A stretch of 64,000 bases of DNA from Betaproteobacteria bacterium (GTDB lineage: Bacteria; Pseudomonadota; Gammaproteobacteria; Burkholderiales; JACQAP01): the NCBI GenBank assembly GCA_016194905.1, contig JACQAP010000008.1, forward strand, positions 124,001 through 188,000, read 5' to 3'. Shown piece by piece: positions 43,949 through 51,839 of this stretch; the stretch's first letter is position 1; every line of letters starts with the position of its first letter. A model generated the notes under the pieces. The model saw nothing but the letters and a program-made list of their open reading frames with translations, made no database searches and had not been told where the DNA came from. The position numbers and the translations under genes were made by a program.

Positions 43949-44428
43949 ATGGAAATGCTTCCGGGAATTTACCGCTGGATTCATATCATGGCCGGCGTAA
44001 TGTGGATCGGTCTGTTGTATTACTTCAATTTCGTACAGGTGGCGGCCCTGAAGGCGGCGCAGGCCGACAGCACGGCCGCCGGCATTACCAAGCACGTGGC
44101 GCCACGCGCGCTGCTCTACTTCCGCTGGGCGGCAGTTGTAACCTGGCTGGCGGGTGCCGCATTGCTGAGTTCCAATTTTGTCGCGGCATTTACCTTGCAG
44201 GCGGGCTTCCAGAAAATCGGCATCGGCGCTTGGCTTGGCACGATCATGCTGCTCAACGTCTGGGGGTTGATCTGGCCGAACCAGAAGAAAATCCTTGGGC
44301 TAGTGCCGGCGACGGACGAGCAGAAGAACAAAGCACGGCGGGTGGCCTTCCTCGCTTCGCGCACCAACACTATGTTGTCCATACCAATGCTTTTCTTCAT
44401 GGTGGCACAGATGCATATCCCGATGTAG
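43949..44428 (+). CDS. PuuD/DUF989-like membrane protein
   Basis: 159 residues with four predicted transmembrane helices and conserved histidines (IHIMAGVMWIGLLYYFNFVQ; TKHVAPRALLYFRW; AQMH near the end). It corresponds to the membrane domain of urate hydroxylase PuuD but lacks the cytochrome c domain. Without purine-catabolism genes nearby, a urate role is unproven; some relatives are simply annotated as haem-binding or electron-transfer membrane proteins. Ends just before a bidirectional terminator. Confidence 0.75.
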   Translation: MEMLPGIYRWIHIMAGVMWIGLLYYFNFVQVAALKAAQADSTAAGITKHVAPRALLYFRWAAVVTWLAGAALLSSNFVAAFTLQAGFQKIGIGAWLGTIMLLNVWGLIWPNQKKILGLVPATDEQKNKARRVAFLASRTNTMLSIPMLFFMVAQMHIPM

Positions 44429-44448
44429 ACGGGATCGTAGTCCGTCGC

Positions 44449-44477
44449 AACGCCCGGGAAGAGCCCGGGCGTTTTTT
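44449..44477. terminator. Terminator between the PuuD-like and DUF192 genes
   Basis: AACGCCCGGG pairs with CCCGGGCGTT around a 5-base loop, followed by a run of T on the plus strand. Its 3' end touches the stop of the convergent DUF192 gene. Confidence 0.88.
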
Positions 44478-44934
44478 ATCGCGCCGGCGGAAGGTTCTCC
44501 AATCCTTCGACACGATCCCCCACCTTGATGCCTTGCTTCCTGAACCAGCCCCGGTTCATTTCCAGCGCATAGGCCGCTGCGCCGGACGAAGCGTGCGCTT
44601 CCTCTGAAAACGGTTCCATTTCGGCGATGTTGAGAATGCGCCCGCTCGCATCGATGAATGCGACCGAAAGCGCAATTCTGGTGTTCTTCATCCACATCGC
44701 CGACGCCTCAGCACGCGGGTACAAAAAAATCATCCCGTTGTTTTGAGCGAGCTTGTCGCGGAACATCAATCCCCGCAGACGGTCTTGCTCGGTATTGGCG
44801 ACTTCCGCGCGAATTTCATGTTTCTTTATCCGCAGGCGATAGGTGATGAGCGGATCGGCATATGCCAAAAGCGCGGTCGCAACGATCAGAATCGCGATCA
44901 TTGCGAAATGTGAGCGGGATTTTACGTATCGCAT
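44476..44934 (-). CDS. Exported DUF192 family protein
   Basis: 152 residues with a signal peptide (FAMIAILIVATALLAYADP) and a DUF192 domain: RLRGLMFRDKLAQNNGMIF, MWMKNTRIALSVAFID and KVGDRVE near the end. The family is of unknown function and is usually periplasmic or membrane associated. Its promoter must lie in the 479-bp region before xoxF. The convergent terminator at 44449-44477 closes it. Confidence 0.88.
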   Translation of the reverse strand: MRYVKSRSHFAMIAILIVATALLAYADPLITYRLRIKKHEIRAEVANTEQDRLRGLMFRDKLAQNNGMIFLYPRAEASAMWMKNTRIALSVAFIDASGRILNIAEMEPFSEEAHASSGAAAYALEMNRGWFRKQGIKVGDRVEGLENLPPAR

Positions 44935-45413
44935 TCGATTTCGGTAGATGAAACGTGGAATGGGCGGATCGCATGGGCCAGTTTGACGACTGCGTGATGT
45001 TTTCGTCCAGTTGAATTTGCGCAGCCCGAGAGCTTATGCGGCAGTTGCACACAGACGCGTATCGCCAAGTGTCGGTGCGATTGAAACGATTGCGTCAGTT
45101 GCGTACCTGAGTCGCAGACTGCGCGCGGTTGACGCAGGCCGAACGTGGATTGTGTCGGACACCTGCGGCGCCTCCCAGTATTATTTGTGCGACGCAATAA
45201 TTCAGACATGGCATATCCATGCTGTTACTAGGCAGAAATGTGTTGACAACATAGTGCGTAACTCTTATTTTCGACTTGCAGTAAAGCTCGTCTAAATCTG
45301 AAGTTTCTCAGGTTGTTCGGTCTTGCTTTACGCATCGAGGCAGTAATCAAAACCAAATGCGCGGTGTCGAAGCTCGAAGCGCTGCGCAATATCTTCGGGA
45401 GGTTTTAAAAAAA
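44935..45413. promoter_or_regulatory. Regulatory region upstream of xoxF
   Basis: 479 bp with no gene. It holds the divergent promoters for DUF192 and xoxF. A sigma70 promoter is at 45243-45271 (listed separately), and an imperfect dyad ATTATTTGTGCGACGCAATAAT is at about 45180-45201, 40 bp before that -35. The GGGAGG at about 45397 is the xoxF ribosome site. The transcript leader would be about 135 bases. Confidence 0.5.
45243..45271 (+). promoter_or_regulatory. Sigma70-type promoter for xoxF
   Basis: TTGACA (45243-45248) and TATTTT (45266-45271) are separated by exactly 17 bp; the -35 is perfect. It is the best promoter in the window for a strongly expressed gene, and the leader to ATG 45414 is about 135 bases. 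Confidence 0.7.
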
Positions 45414-47165
45414 ATGGTGAAGCAATCGTTGCACTTCAAACGTGCTGCGGTATCCCTCGCTGCAATCGCGGCGTTCGGTGCTTCTGGGGTTGTCTCCGCA
45501 CAGGGTCTGGATAGTGCTGAATCAAAGCTCTATCCCAACTATGTAACGGACGACATGCTTCTGAATGCCGACAAGGATGCGCAGAACTGGCTCCTTTATG
45601 GTCGTGACTACCAGACCACGCGCTACAGCCCCCTGTCCCAGGTCAACAGGGAAAACGTCAAGAAGCTGACTCCCGTCTGGAACCTGTCGTTCGGCGTTCT
45701 CGAAGGACAAGACAGCCAGGCAGTCGCGGTTAACGGAATGATTTATGTCACGACGTCCTTCAACAAGGTCATTGCGGTCGACGCTGTTTCCGGCAAAGTC
45801 CAGTGGAGGTATGACCGCGAACTGCCGGGCGACGTGTTCCCGAAACTGTGCTGTGACGTTGTGAACCGCGGTGTCGCCGTCTACAAGAACAAGGTCTACC
45901 TGGCCACCCTGGATGCGCATATCGTCGCGCTCGACAACGCTTCCGGCAAAGTGGTCTGGGACAAGAAGATCGGCGATTACACCTATGCCGAGACTTTCAC
46001 CATCATGCCGATGGCCTTGCATAACAAGATCATCTTCGGTACCGCCGGTGCTGAATATGGCGTGCGTGGCTGGATCGCTGCAATCGATGCCGACACTGGC
46101 GCCCCGGTATGGAAGACGTACACCATTCCCGGACCCGGCGAACCCGGCAACGATACCTGGCCCGGCGAATCTTGGAAATACGGTGGTGGATCGGCCTGGA
46201 TTACCGGCTCGTACGACAAGGAAACCAACTCCTTGTACTGGCCCGTGGGCAACCCCGGACCGGACTTCGACCGCCATGTTCGTATCGGCGACAACCTGTT
46301 CACCAACAGCAATCTGGTGCTTGACCCGGAAACGGGCAAAATCCGCAGCTACTTCAACTACACGCCAAACGATCCGTACGACTACGACGGTGTGAATGAA
46401 ATGATTCTCGTCGACGTCGGCGGCAAGAAGCTGTGGTTGCATGGCTCGCGTAACGGTCACGTCTACGGTATCGACCGTGTCAACACCGTGAAGGGCAAAG
46501 CCGGTAACGAACACAAGTGTGTGTGGGTTAGCGCTTTGCAGCGCGTGAACTGGACCAAGCCGATCACCCCGGCGAACAACTGCAAGCCGGTCTACAACTA
46601 TCCCGAGAAGGATGTGGTGTACGACAAGGTGACCACCGATATCGCCCCGTCCTTGGACGGCGGCAAGGAATGGCACCCGATGGCGTACAGCCATCGTACG
46701 AAGATGGTCTACGTTCCGGTATACGACTTCGCCATGGACCTGCAGGCGAAGAAGATGGAATGGAAGCGCGGTGAGTGGTACCTGGGCGCGAAGATAATCA
46801 ATTTCAACGCGGGCGCGGGTTCCACCAAGGGCTTTGACGCTGCGACCGGTAAGCTCGCCTGGCAGAAGTCCATGAGCTATCCGGCCACCAGCGGCATACT
46901 GGCCACCGGGGGCGGCCTGGTGTTCTACGGCGATCCCGAAGGCTACTTCAACGCTGTGAATGACGAAACCGGCGAGCATCTCTGGTCCTACCAGACCGGC
47001 TCCGGCATCCATGGCAACCCGACGGCCTTTACCGCGCCGAATGGCAAGCAGTACGTTGCCATTGTGTACGGTGCGGGCGGCGGCGGCATCTGGCCCATTT
47101 TCTATTCAGAGTGGCTGAAGAAGAATCAGAAGGGCGGCGGCCTCATGGTATTCGCTGTTGAGTAA
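45414..47165 (+). CDS. xoxF: XoxF-like lanthanide-dependent PQQ alcohol (methanol) dehydrogenase
   Basis: Periplasmic quinoprotein of 583 residues with a signal peptide (AAVSLAAIAAFGASGVVSAQ) and eight-bladed beta-propeller W motifs. The vicinal disulfide is Cys146-Cys147. Metal/active-site residues line up as Glu193, Asn280 and Asp323, and the extra Asp325 (the motif DYD) is the residue that distinguishes lanthanide enzymes from calcium MxaF. It oxidises methanol or another short alcohol and passes electrons to a cytochrome c. The N-terminal spelling (NWLLYGRDYQTTRYSPLSQV) recalls the ethanol-dehydrogenase-like branch, so the exact substrate is open. ATG 45414 with GGGAGG upstream. xoxJ and xoxG-like genes follow. 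Confidence 0.88.
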   Translation: MVKQSLHFKRAAVSLAAIAAFGASGVVSAQGLDSAESKLYPNYVTDDMLLNADKDAQNWLLYGRDYQTTRYSPLSQVNRENVKKLTPVWNLSFGVLEGQDSQAVAVNGMIYVTTSFNKVIAVDAVSGKVQWRYDRELPGDVFPKLCCDVVNRGVAVYKNKVYLATLDAHIVALDNASGKVVWDKKIGDYTYAETFTIMPMALHNKIIFGTAGAEYGVRGWIAAIDADTGAPVWKTYTIPGPGEPGNDTWPGESWKYGGGSAWITGSYDKETNSLYWPVGNPGPDFDRHVRIGDNLFTNSNLVLDPETGKIRSYFNYTPNDPYDYDGVNEMILVDVGGKKLWLHGSRNGHVYGIDRVNTVKGKAGNEHKCVWVSALQRVNWTKPITPANNCKPVYNYPEKDVVYDKVTTDIAPSLDGGKEWHPMAYSHRTKMVYVPVYDFAMDLQAKKMEWKRGEWYLGAKIINFNAGAGSTKGFDAATGKLAWQKSMSYPATSGILATGGGLVFYGDPEGYFNAVNDETGEHLWSYQTGSGIHGNPTAFTAPNGKQYVAIVYGAGGGGIWPIFYSEWLKKNQKGGGLMVFAVE

Positions 47166-47213
47166 CATTCAGCAGCGGACGCCAAGTTAAGTAATACGTA
47201 GCAGCAGTAAGGC

Positions 47214-47248
47214 TAAGGGGGGCAAGGCGTCTGCCCCCCTTATTTTTT
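47214..47248 (+). terminator. Strong terminator between xoxF and xoxJ
   Basis: An 11-bp perfect stem (TAAGGGGGGCA / TGCCCCCCTTA) with a 7-base loop ends in TTTTTT. It lies 48 bp after the xoxF stop, so most xoxF transcripts should end here, with partial readthrough into xoxJ and xoxG. Confidence 0.9.
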
Positions 47249-47327
47249 GTGAAGAAACGGCGCAGACCGTTTTTGCTCTTGGGTAAGCTGGCAAAGCTGC
47301 AGTAGCGTTGACGAGGAGAAAAGGGGA

Positions 47328-47357
47328 ATGGCCGATAAGATTCTTAAAAGGAGTTGA
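47328..47357 (+). CDS. Possible 9-codon leader minigene before xoxJ
   Basis: ATG 47328 with AAGGGGA upstream opens a frame MADKILKRS ending TGA 47355-47357, two bases before the xoxJ GTG start; its last codons overlap the xoxJ ribosome site. It could couple translation of xoxJ. It may equally be chance. Confidence 0.25.
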   Translation: MADKILKRS

Positions 47358-47359
47358 AT

Positions 47360-48199
47360 GTGCGTAAGTTATTTGCTTTGTACGGGTTGACCTTTTTGCT
47401 CGCATTGACGTCAGTTTCAGGCTGGGCGCAGACCGATCCGGATGAGATCGCCGACACGCTGGAGCGTTCGAAAGCGAAAGGTAAGCTGTTGGCGTGTGCT
47501 GATCCTTATGCGTTCCCTTCGGCGGCCCAGAATACCGATCCTCCCGGATACGATGTTGAAATCATGCGCGAGATCGCCAAACGCGGCGGCATGCGACTGG
47601 AAATGGTTTGGGCGGACACCGGCACGCGCGGTGGCACCTCCCGTGCATTCCGCAATTCGATACTCAAGAAACGCTGTGACGTTTTTCTTGGCATGTCCGA
47701 TGGCGGCGACGACGACATGCTGATGGGGCAGCTGGCATTCACCAAACCGTATCTTGGAATGGGTTACGTACTGGTCGTGCAAGGAACGGCGGCGGACAAA
47801 AAATCGCTGACTGAACTCAAGGATGCCAATATCAAGGTGGGCGTGCCGATGTCTACGCCGATCGATGACTATCTCTTCACCCGCAACATTCCGAGATCCC
47901 TCTATCTGGATAACCGCAGAATCATGCAGGGAATGGCGAATGGCGAGATCGATGCCAGCCTGGTATGGGCGACAGCGATATCGGTTGCGCGTCGCGAATA
48001 TCCCGACGCGAAGTTCCACATGGTAGAAGGCTACGTGCCTGAAGCCGACCAGCGCTGGAATCTGAATTTCATCGTTCGCAAACAGGACCAATCCCTAATG
48101 AAGTTCATCGACGACGCCGTTGCGGAACTGCTTGCAAATGGAAAGATGAAACAGATCCTCGATAATTACAATGTACCGTTCTATCCGCCTTTTTCATAA
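47360..48199 (+). CDS. xoxJ: XoxJ-like periplasmic substrate-binding-fold protein
   Basis: 279 residues: signal peptide (LFALYGLTFLLALTSVSGWA) and a SBP_bac_3-type bilobal fold (SKAKGKLLACADPYAFPS; PGYDVEIMREIAKRGGMRLE; AFTKPYLGMGYVLV). Such quinoprotein dehydrogenase-associated binding proteins are thought to activate or mature XoxF. The GTG at 47360 is six bases after AAAGGAG. A TTG at 47354 would touch the ribosome site. The context between xoxF and xoxG supports the name. Confidence 0.8.
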   Translation: MRKLFALYGLTFLLALTSVSGWAQTDPDEIADTLERSKAKGKLLACADPYAFPSAAQNTDPPGYDVEIMREIAKRGGMRLEMVWADTGTRGGTSRAFRNSILKKRCDVFLGMSDGGDDDMLMGQLAFTKPYLGMGYVLVVQGTAADKKSLTELKDANIKVGVPMSTPIDDYLFTRNIPRSLYLDNRRIMQGMANGEIDASLVWATAISVARREYPDAKFHMVEGYVPEADQRWNLNFIVRKQDQSLMKFIDDAVAELLANGKMKQILDNYNVPFYPPFS

Positions 48200-48223
48200 G
48201 TTCCTTAAGGAGGTTAGTTAGTC

Positions 48224-48700
48224 ATGTCAGGTTTGAAACTCAATGCTGTATTCGTAAAGCTGGCAGCGATTGCGGTCTTTGCCTCAGCCCTTGGTGTGGC
48301 GTTACCGGCGGCTGCGCAGCACAAGGCAAACGAGAACGATATGGAAGTGCCGACCAACGACATGAAGGTTGTCGAGGCCGGCAAGGCCTGGTTCGGGCGA
48401 CGCTGCGCGTTCTGTCACGGCACAGGCGGCCACGGCGCCAAAGGTCCGTGCCTGTCCTGTGGAGTTTTCAAATATACCGGCAACACCAACAGCGACATTT
48501 ACGTCATTATCGCGACGGGCGTTCCCAAGACGCTCGGCGGTACGATGGGGGCATTCGGCACAACGATGAACCAGGACGAGATCCTCAGCGTGATCACTTT
48601 CCTGCGCTGGGAAGAAAAGCGCCGCATTGAGGCGGGTGAAATTCCGGATCCGAGTAAGAACAAGAACGAAGAGCCAATGGTTTTCCCGAAATCGAACTGA
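48224..48700 (+). CDS. xoxG: XoxG-like periplasmic cytochrome c
   Basis: 158 residues with a signal peptide (FASALGVALPAAAQ), one haem motif CAFCH and a likely distal Met in MGAFGTTM. Acts as electron acceptor of XoxF. It also has an extra CxxC pair just after the haem site (GPCLSC), lacking His, which is not needed for haem. AAGGAGG precedes ATG 48224 by ten bases. A terminator follows at 48771-48802. Confidence 0.85.
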   Translation: MSGLKLNAVFVKLAAIAVFASALGVALPAAAQHKANENDMEVPTNDMKVVEAGKAWFGRRCAFCHGTGGHGAKGPCLSCGVFKYTGNTNSDIYVIIATGVPKTLGGTMGAFGTTMNQDEILSVITFLRWEEKRRIEAGEIPDPSKNKNEEPMVFPKSN

Positions 48701-48770
48701 CGAGGGTACCAGAGCGACATTGCGACAGCCGCCTTGCGTTGTTCCAGGAAAAGCAGGATCGCAAAAGTGC

Positions 48771-48802
48771 AAAGGCCGGCAATAGCTGGCCTTTATTTTT
48801 TT
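48771..48802 (+). terminator. Rho-independent terminator after xoxG
   Basis: AAAGGCCGGC and GCTGGCCTTT pair (one G-T pair) around an AATA loop, then TATTTTTTT. It also lies close to the convergent dut stop. Confidence 0.85.
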
Positions 48803-48819
48803 GGTTGCCGGAGTCGTAC

Positions 48820-49269
48820 TCAGTGCTTGCCGGTACTACCAAAACCACCGGCACCGCGCGTGCTCTGCGTGAAATCGTCGACGACACTGAAAGCCATCTG
48901 CACGACCGGCACAACGACGAGCTGGGCGATCCTTTCCATCGGATTCAGCGTAAAGACGGCCGCACCGCGATTCCACAGCGAAACCAGTATCTGTCCCTGA
49001 TAGTCCGAGTCGATCAAGCCAACCAGGTTGCCGAGCACGATACCGTGCTTGTGAGCCATGCCGGACCTGGGTAATACCATGGCCGCCAGCCCCGGGTCAT
49101 CAAGGTGGATTGCGATGCCGGAAGGAATCAGTTCGGTCTGACCGGGCTTCAATAGGATCGGCGCATCAATACAGGCTCGAAGGTCGAGCCCTGCGGAGCC
49201 GGAAGTTGCATACGTGGGCAGCTGATCGCGCAGGCGCGCGTCCAGAATCTTGACGTCGATGTTGCGCAT
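48820..49269 (-). CDS. dut: dUTP diphosphatase
   Basis: 149-residue trimeric dUTPase hydrolysing dUTP to dUMP. The five family motifs are present in order: [45 protein letters not shown] and [11 protein letters not shown]. It follows coaBC in the same direction after 21 bp, the standard coaBC-dut order of Proteobacteria. Confidence 0.96.
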   Translation of the reverse strand: MRNIDVKILDARLRDQLPTYATSGSAGLDLRACIDAPILLKPGQTELIPSGIAIHLDDPGLAAMVLPRSGMAHKHGIVLGNLVGLIDSDYQGQILVSLWNRGAAVFTLNPMERIAQLVVVPVVQMAFSVVDDFTQSTRGAGGFGSTGKH

Positions 49270-49290
49270 CGGGTTTTCTTCTTATTTGTG

Positions 49291-50499
49291 TCAGACGGAG
49301 ATAGCAGACTTGCGTGGCTGATACAGCTTTGCGACGTGCCGGATCAGCATGCGTGCCTGCTCGAGTTTCGATGTCCGTCCGAGCCGGTGGCTGCCTTCGT
49401 TGTCGAACAGGACAAGTTCATTGTCGTCGGCATCGATCGCCGACTGCACCAGATTGGCAGCAAGCAAAGGCAGTTTCTTGCGACGACGCTTCGCTTCGGC
49501 ATGCTCTTCAAGCTTTTCGCTTTCCGCTGCAAAACCGACGCAGAAGGGTGGATTCGGCCGTTTTGCTACCGACTCGACAATGTCCGGATTCAGGGCGAGT
49601 TCCAGCGCCGGTACGCCGCCTTCCCTCTTGATTTTTTGTGCGCTGCTGTTGGCAACGTAGTAATCCGCAACTGCGGCGACGGCAATGAATATGTCCGCGT
49701 CCTTCACATGTGCATTCACCGCATCGAGCATTTCGCGGGCAGTCTCGACGCGGATTGCTTGAGCGGCCGGCGGTGGTTCGATCGCGGTCGGGCCCGAAAT
49801 CAGCGTCACACGGGCGCCTGCTTCGATTGCTGCGCGAGCGACTGCGTACCCCATCTTTCCCGAGCTGCGATTCGTCAGGCCGCGCACCGGGTCGATCGGT
49901 TCGAAGGTCGGGCCGGCGGTGACGAGCACATGGGTGCCCGACAGCAATTTGGGCTGGAACCAGGCCGATATTTCACGAACCAGATCCAATGGCTCGAACA
50001 TTCGCCCCATGCCGACTTCGCCGCATGCCTGGCCTCCCGCATCCGGGCCGAGTACTACGATGCCGTCCTGGCGCAGTTGCGCCACGTTGCGTTGCGTTGC
50101 GGGGTTTTCCCACATCTGGCGGTTCATGGCCGGCGCCACCATCAAAGGGCACTCTCGGGCCAAACACAGCGTAGACAGCAGATCGTCGGCAGCGCCGTGG
50201 ACAAGTTTGGCAATAAAATCGGCCGTTGCTGGAGCAACTACGACGAGGTCACGATCTCGGGACAACTCGATGTGCGGCATACCGTTCAGCACGCGGTCAT
50301 CCCACATTTCCACGTATACCGGCTTGCCGGACAGTGCTTGCAGGGTCAGCGGAGTAATGAACTTGCATGCCGAATCGGTCATTACGACTTGGATATCGGT
50401 GCCGTGGCGTTGTAACTCACGGACCAGTTCCGCCGATTTATAAGCGGCGATACCGCCGGTGACGCCCAAAAGAATGCGTTTGCTGCCGAGTTCGGCCAT
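49291..50499 (-). CDS. coaBC: Bifunctional phosphopantothenoylcysteine decarboxylase/synthetase
   Basis: 402 residues. The N-terminal flavoprotein CoaC has GVTGGIAAYKSAELVREL and the catalytic PAMNRQMWENPATQ; the C-terminal CoaB has TAGPTFEPIDPVRGLTNRSS. It adds cysteine to 4'-phosphopantothenate and decarboxylates the product in CoA synthesis. ATG 50499 is chosen. The much longer open frame upstream runs antisense through radC. Confidence 0.95.
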   Translation of the reverse strand: MAELGSKRILLGVTGGIAAYKSAELVRELQRHGTDIQVVMTDSACKFITPLTLQALSGKPVYVEMWDDRVLNGMPHIELSRDRDLVVVAPATADFIAKLVHGAADDLLSTLCLARECPLMVAPAMNRQMWENPATQRNVAQLRQDGIVVLGPDAGGQACGEVGMGRMFEPLDLVREISAWFQPKLLSGTHVLVTAGPTFEPIDPVRGLTNRSSGKMGYAVARAAIEAGARVTLISGPTAIEPPPAAQAIRVETAREMLDAVNAHVKDADIFIAVAAVADYYVANSSAQKIKREGGVPALELALNPDIVESVAKRPNPPFCVGFAAESEKLEEHAEAKRRRKKLPLLAANLVQSAIDADDNELVLFDNEGSHRLGRTSKLEQARMLIRHVAKLYQPRKSAISV

Positions 50500-50572
50500 G
50501 CGATTAGTCTGCCAAAAGTGCCTGGCGAGCAGTGTAAACTGTTGTTGCAAAATATAAAAGTACGAGGATCGT

Positions 50573-51247
50573 ATGGCGATCAACGATTGGCCGGAAGACG
50601 ACAGGCCCCGGGAGAAATTGTTGGCAAAGGGGCCAGGCAGTCTATCGGATGCCGAATTGCTGGCAATTTTCCTGCGCACGGGAACGAAGGGGAAAAGCGC
50701 CGTCGACTTGGCTCGCGCGCTGCTTGCAAAATTTGGCTCGCTGGCCGGGCTTAGTGGCGCGAGCCGCGAGGCCTTCTGTGCCGTCCCGGGTTTGGGTAGC
50801 GCCAAGTATGCGCAGCTGCAGGCCGCCACCGAGCTCACCCGGCGCGCGTTGGCGGCAGAAATGAAGTCGGGTATCAATTTAAGCTCACCGACGACCGTAC
50901 GCGACTTCCTGCGGCTTTCTATCCAGAACCGGCAGGTGGAAGTCTTCGTGGGATTGTTCTTGGATGCTCAGAACCGGGTGATCGCCGTGGAGGAGCTGTT
51001 CAGCGGAACTTTGACCCAGACGAGTGTCTTCCCGCGGGAAGTCGTCAGGAGGGCCTTGCATCACAATGCTGCCGGGGTAATTTTCGCGCATAACCATCCA
51101 TCGGGGGTAGCCGAACCCAGCCATGCCGATGAAACTCTTACGCAAGCGCTGAAGGAAGCGCTCGCACTGATCGACGTTCGGGTGCTGGACCATTTCGTCG
51201 TTGGCCGCGGGGCCACGCTGTCCTTCGCCGAGCGCGGGCTGTTGTAG
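50573..51247 (+). CDS. radC: RadC family JAB domain protein
   Basis: 224 residues: helix-hairpin-helix-like N-terminus ([20 protein letters not shown]) and a JAB/MPN metal domain with HNHPSG...HAD ligands. Despite its name a DNA-repair role is unproven. It is divergent from coaBC, with 73 bp between starts, and precedes rpmB by 110 bp. Confidence 0.93.
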   Translation: MAINDWPEDDRPREKLLAKGPGSLSDAELLAIFLRTGTKGKSAVDLARALLAKFGSLAGLSGASREAFCAVPGLGSAKYAQLQAATELTRRALAAEMKSGINLSSPTTVRDFLRLSIQNRQVEVFVGLFLDAQNRVIAVEELFSGTLTQTSVFPREVVRRALHHNAAGVIFAHNHPSGVAEPSHADETLTQALKEALALIDVRVLDHFVVGRGATLSFAERGLL

Positions 51248-51256
51248 AAGGTTATG

Positions 51257-51286
51257 TTGAGTAAGCCGCTGGAACTATGATATAAA
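51257..51286 (+). promoter_or_regulatory. Candidate promoter of rpmB-rpmG
   Basis: TTGAGT (51257-51262) and TATAAA (51281-51286) with an 18-bp spacer, about 70 bp before rpmB. A strong promoter is expected for ribosomal protein genes. Confidence 0.5.
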
Positions 51287-51357
51287 GCGCATCTTTCCGA
51301 ATTTGCCGGGTCGCCACGTCGGCAGCCCGATCAGAAACGCAGCCTGGAGAAGCCATC

Positions 51358-51594
51358 ATGGCGAGAGTATGTGAAGTTACCGGCAAGAAGCCGGTGGTCG
51401 GGAACCGCGTGTCCCATGCCAACAACAAGACCAAACGCCGCTTTTTGCCCAATCTGCAATACCGCCGCTTCTGGGTCGAGAGCGAAAACCGCTGGGTGAA
51501 CATGCGTGTGAGCAACGCCGGCCTGCGCACGATCGACAAGAAGGGCATCGACGTGGTTCTGGCCGAGTTGCGTGCCCGCGGCGACAAGATCTAA
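51358..51594 (+). CDS. rpmB: 50S ribosomal protein L28
   Basis: 78 residues matching L28 from its start [20 protein letters not shown] to [20 protein letters not shown]. Cysteine content is reduced relative to zinc-binding L28. GGAGAAG seven bases upstream. rpmG follows after 21 bp, the usual rpmBG pair. Confidence 0.97.
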   Translation: MARVCEVTGKKPVVGNRVSHANNKTKRRFLPNLQYRRFWVESENRWVNMRVSNAGLRTIDKKGIDVVLAELRARGDKI

Positions 51595-51615
51595 TCATTC
51601 AGCCGGGAGAGCGAC

Positions 51616-51771
51616 ATGAGAGAGAAAATCAAACTGGAATCGTCCGCCGGAACCGGCCACTTCTATACCACCACCAAGAACAAGCGCACGACGCCGGACA
51701 AGATCGAAATGAAGAAATTCGACCCGGTTGCCCGCAAGCACGTTATCTATAAAGAAACCAAGCTCAAGTAA
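51616..51771 (+). CDS. rpmG: 50S ribosomal protein L33
   Basis: 51-residue protein with [20 protein letters not shown] and the ending [19 protein letters not shown]. It lacks the CxxC pairs of zinc-type L33. GGGAGAG precedes the ATG. It is too short for a standard length filter but unmistakable. Terminator at 51791-51818. Confidence 0.96.
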   Translation: MREKIKLESSAGTGHFYTTTKNKRTTPDKIEMKKFDPVARKHVIYKETKLK

Positions 51772-51790
51772 CTGCGGTTTCGCCGAAATG

Positions 51791-51818
51791 AAAAAGCCCG
51801 CCGATCGGCGGGCTTTTT
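51791..51818. terminator. Bidirectional terminator between rpmG and the desaturase gene
   Basis: AAAAAGCCCGCC and GGCGGGCTTTTT form a 12-bp stem around GATC. The A-run and T-run serve both strands, fitting the convergent genes. Confidence 0.92.
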
Positions 51819-51839
51819 CATTGTATCGTTGACTCGTGG

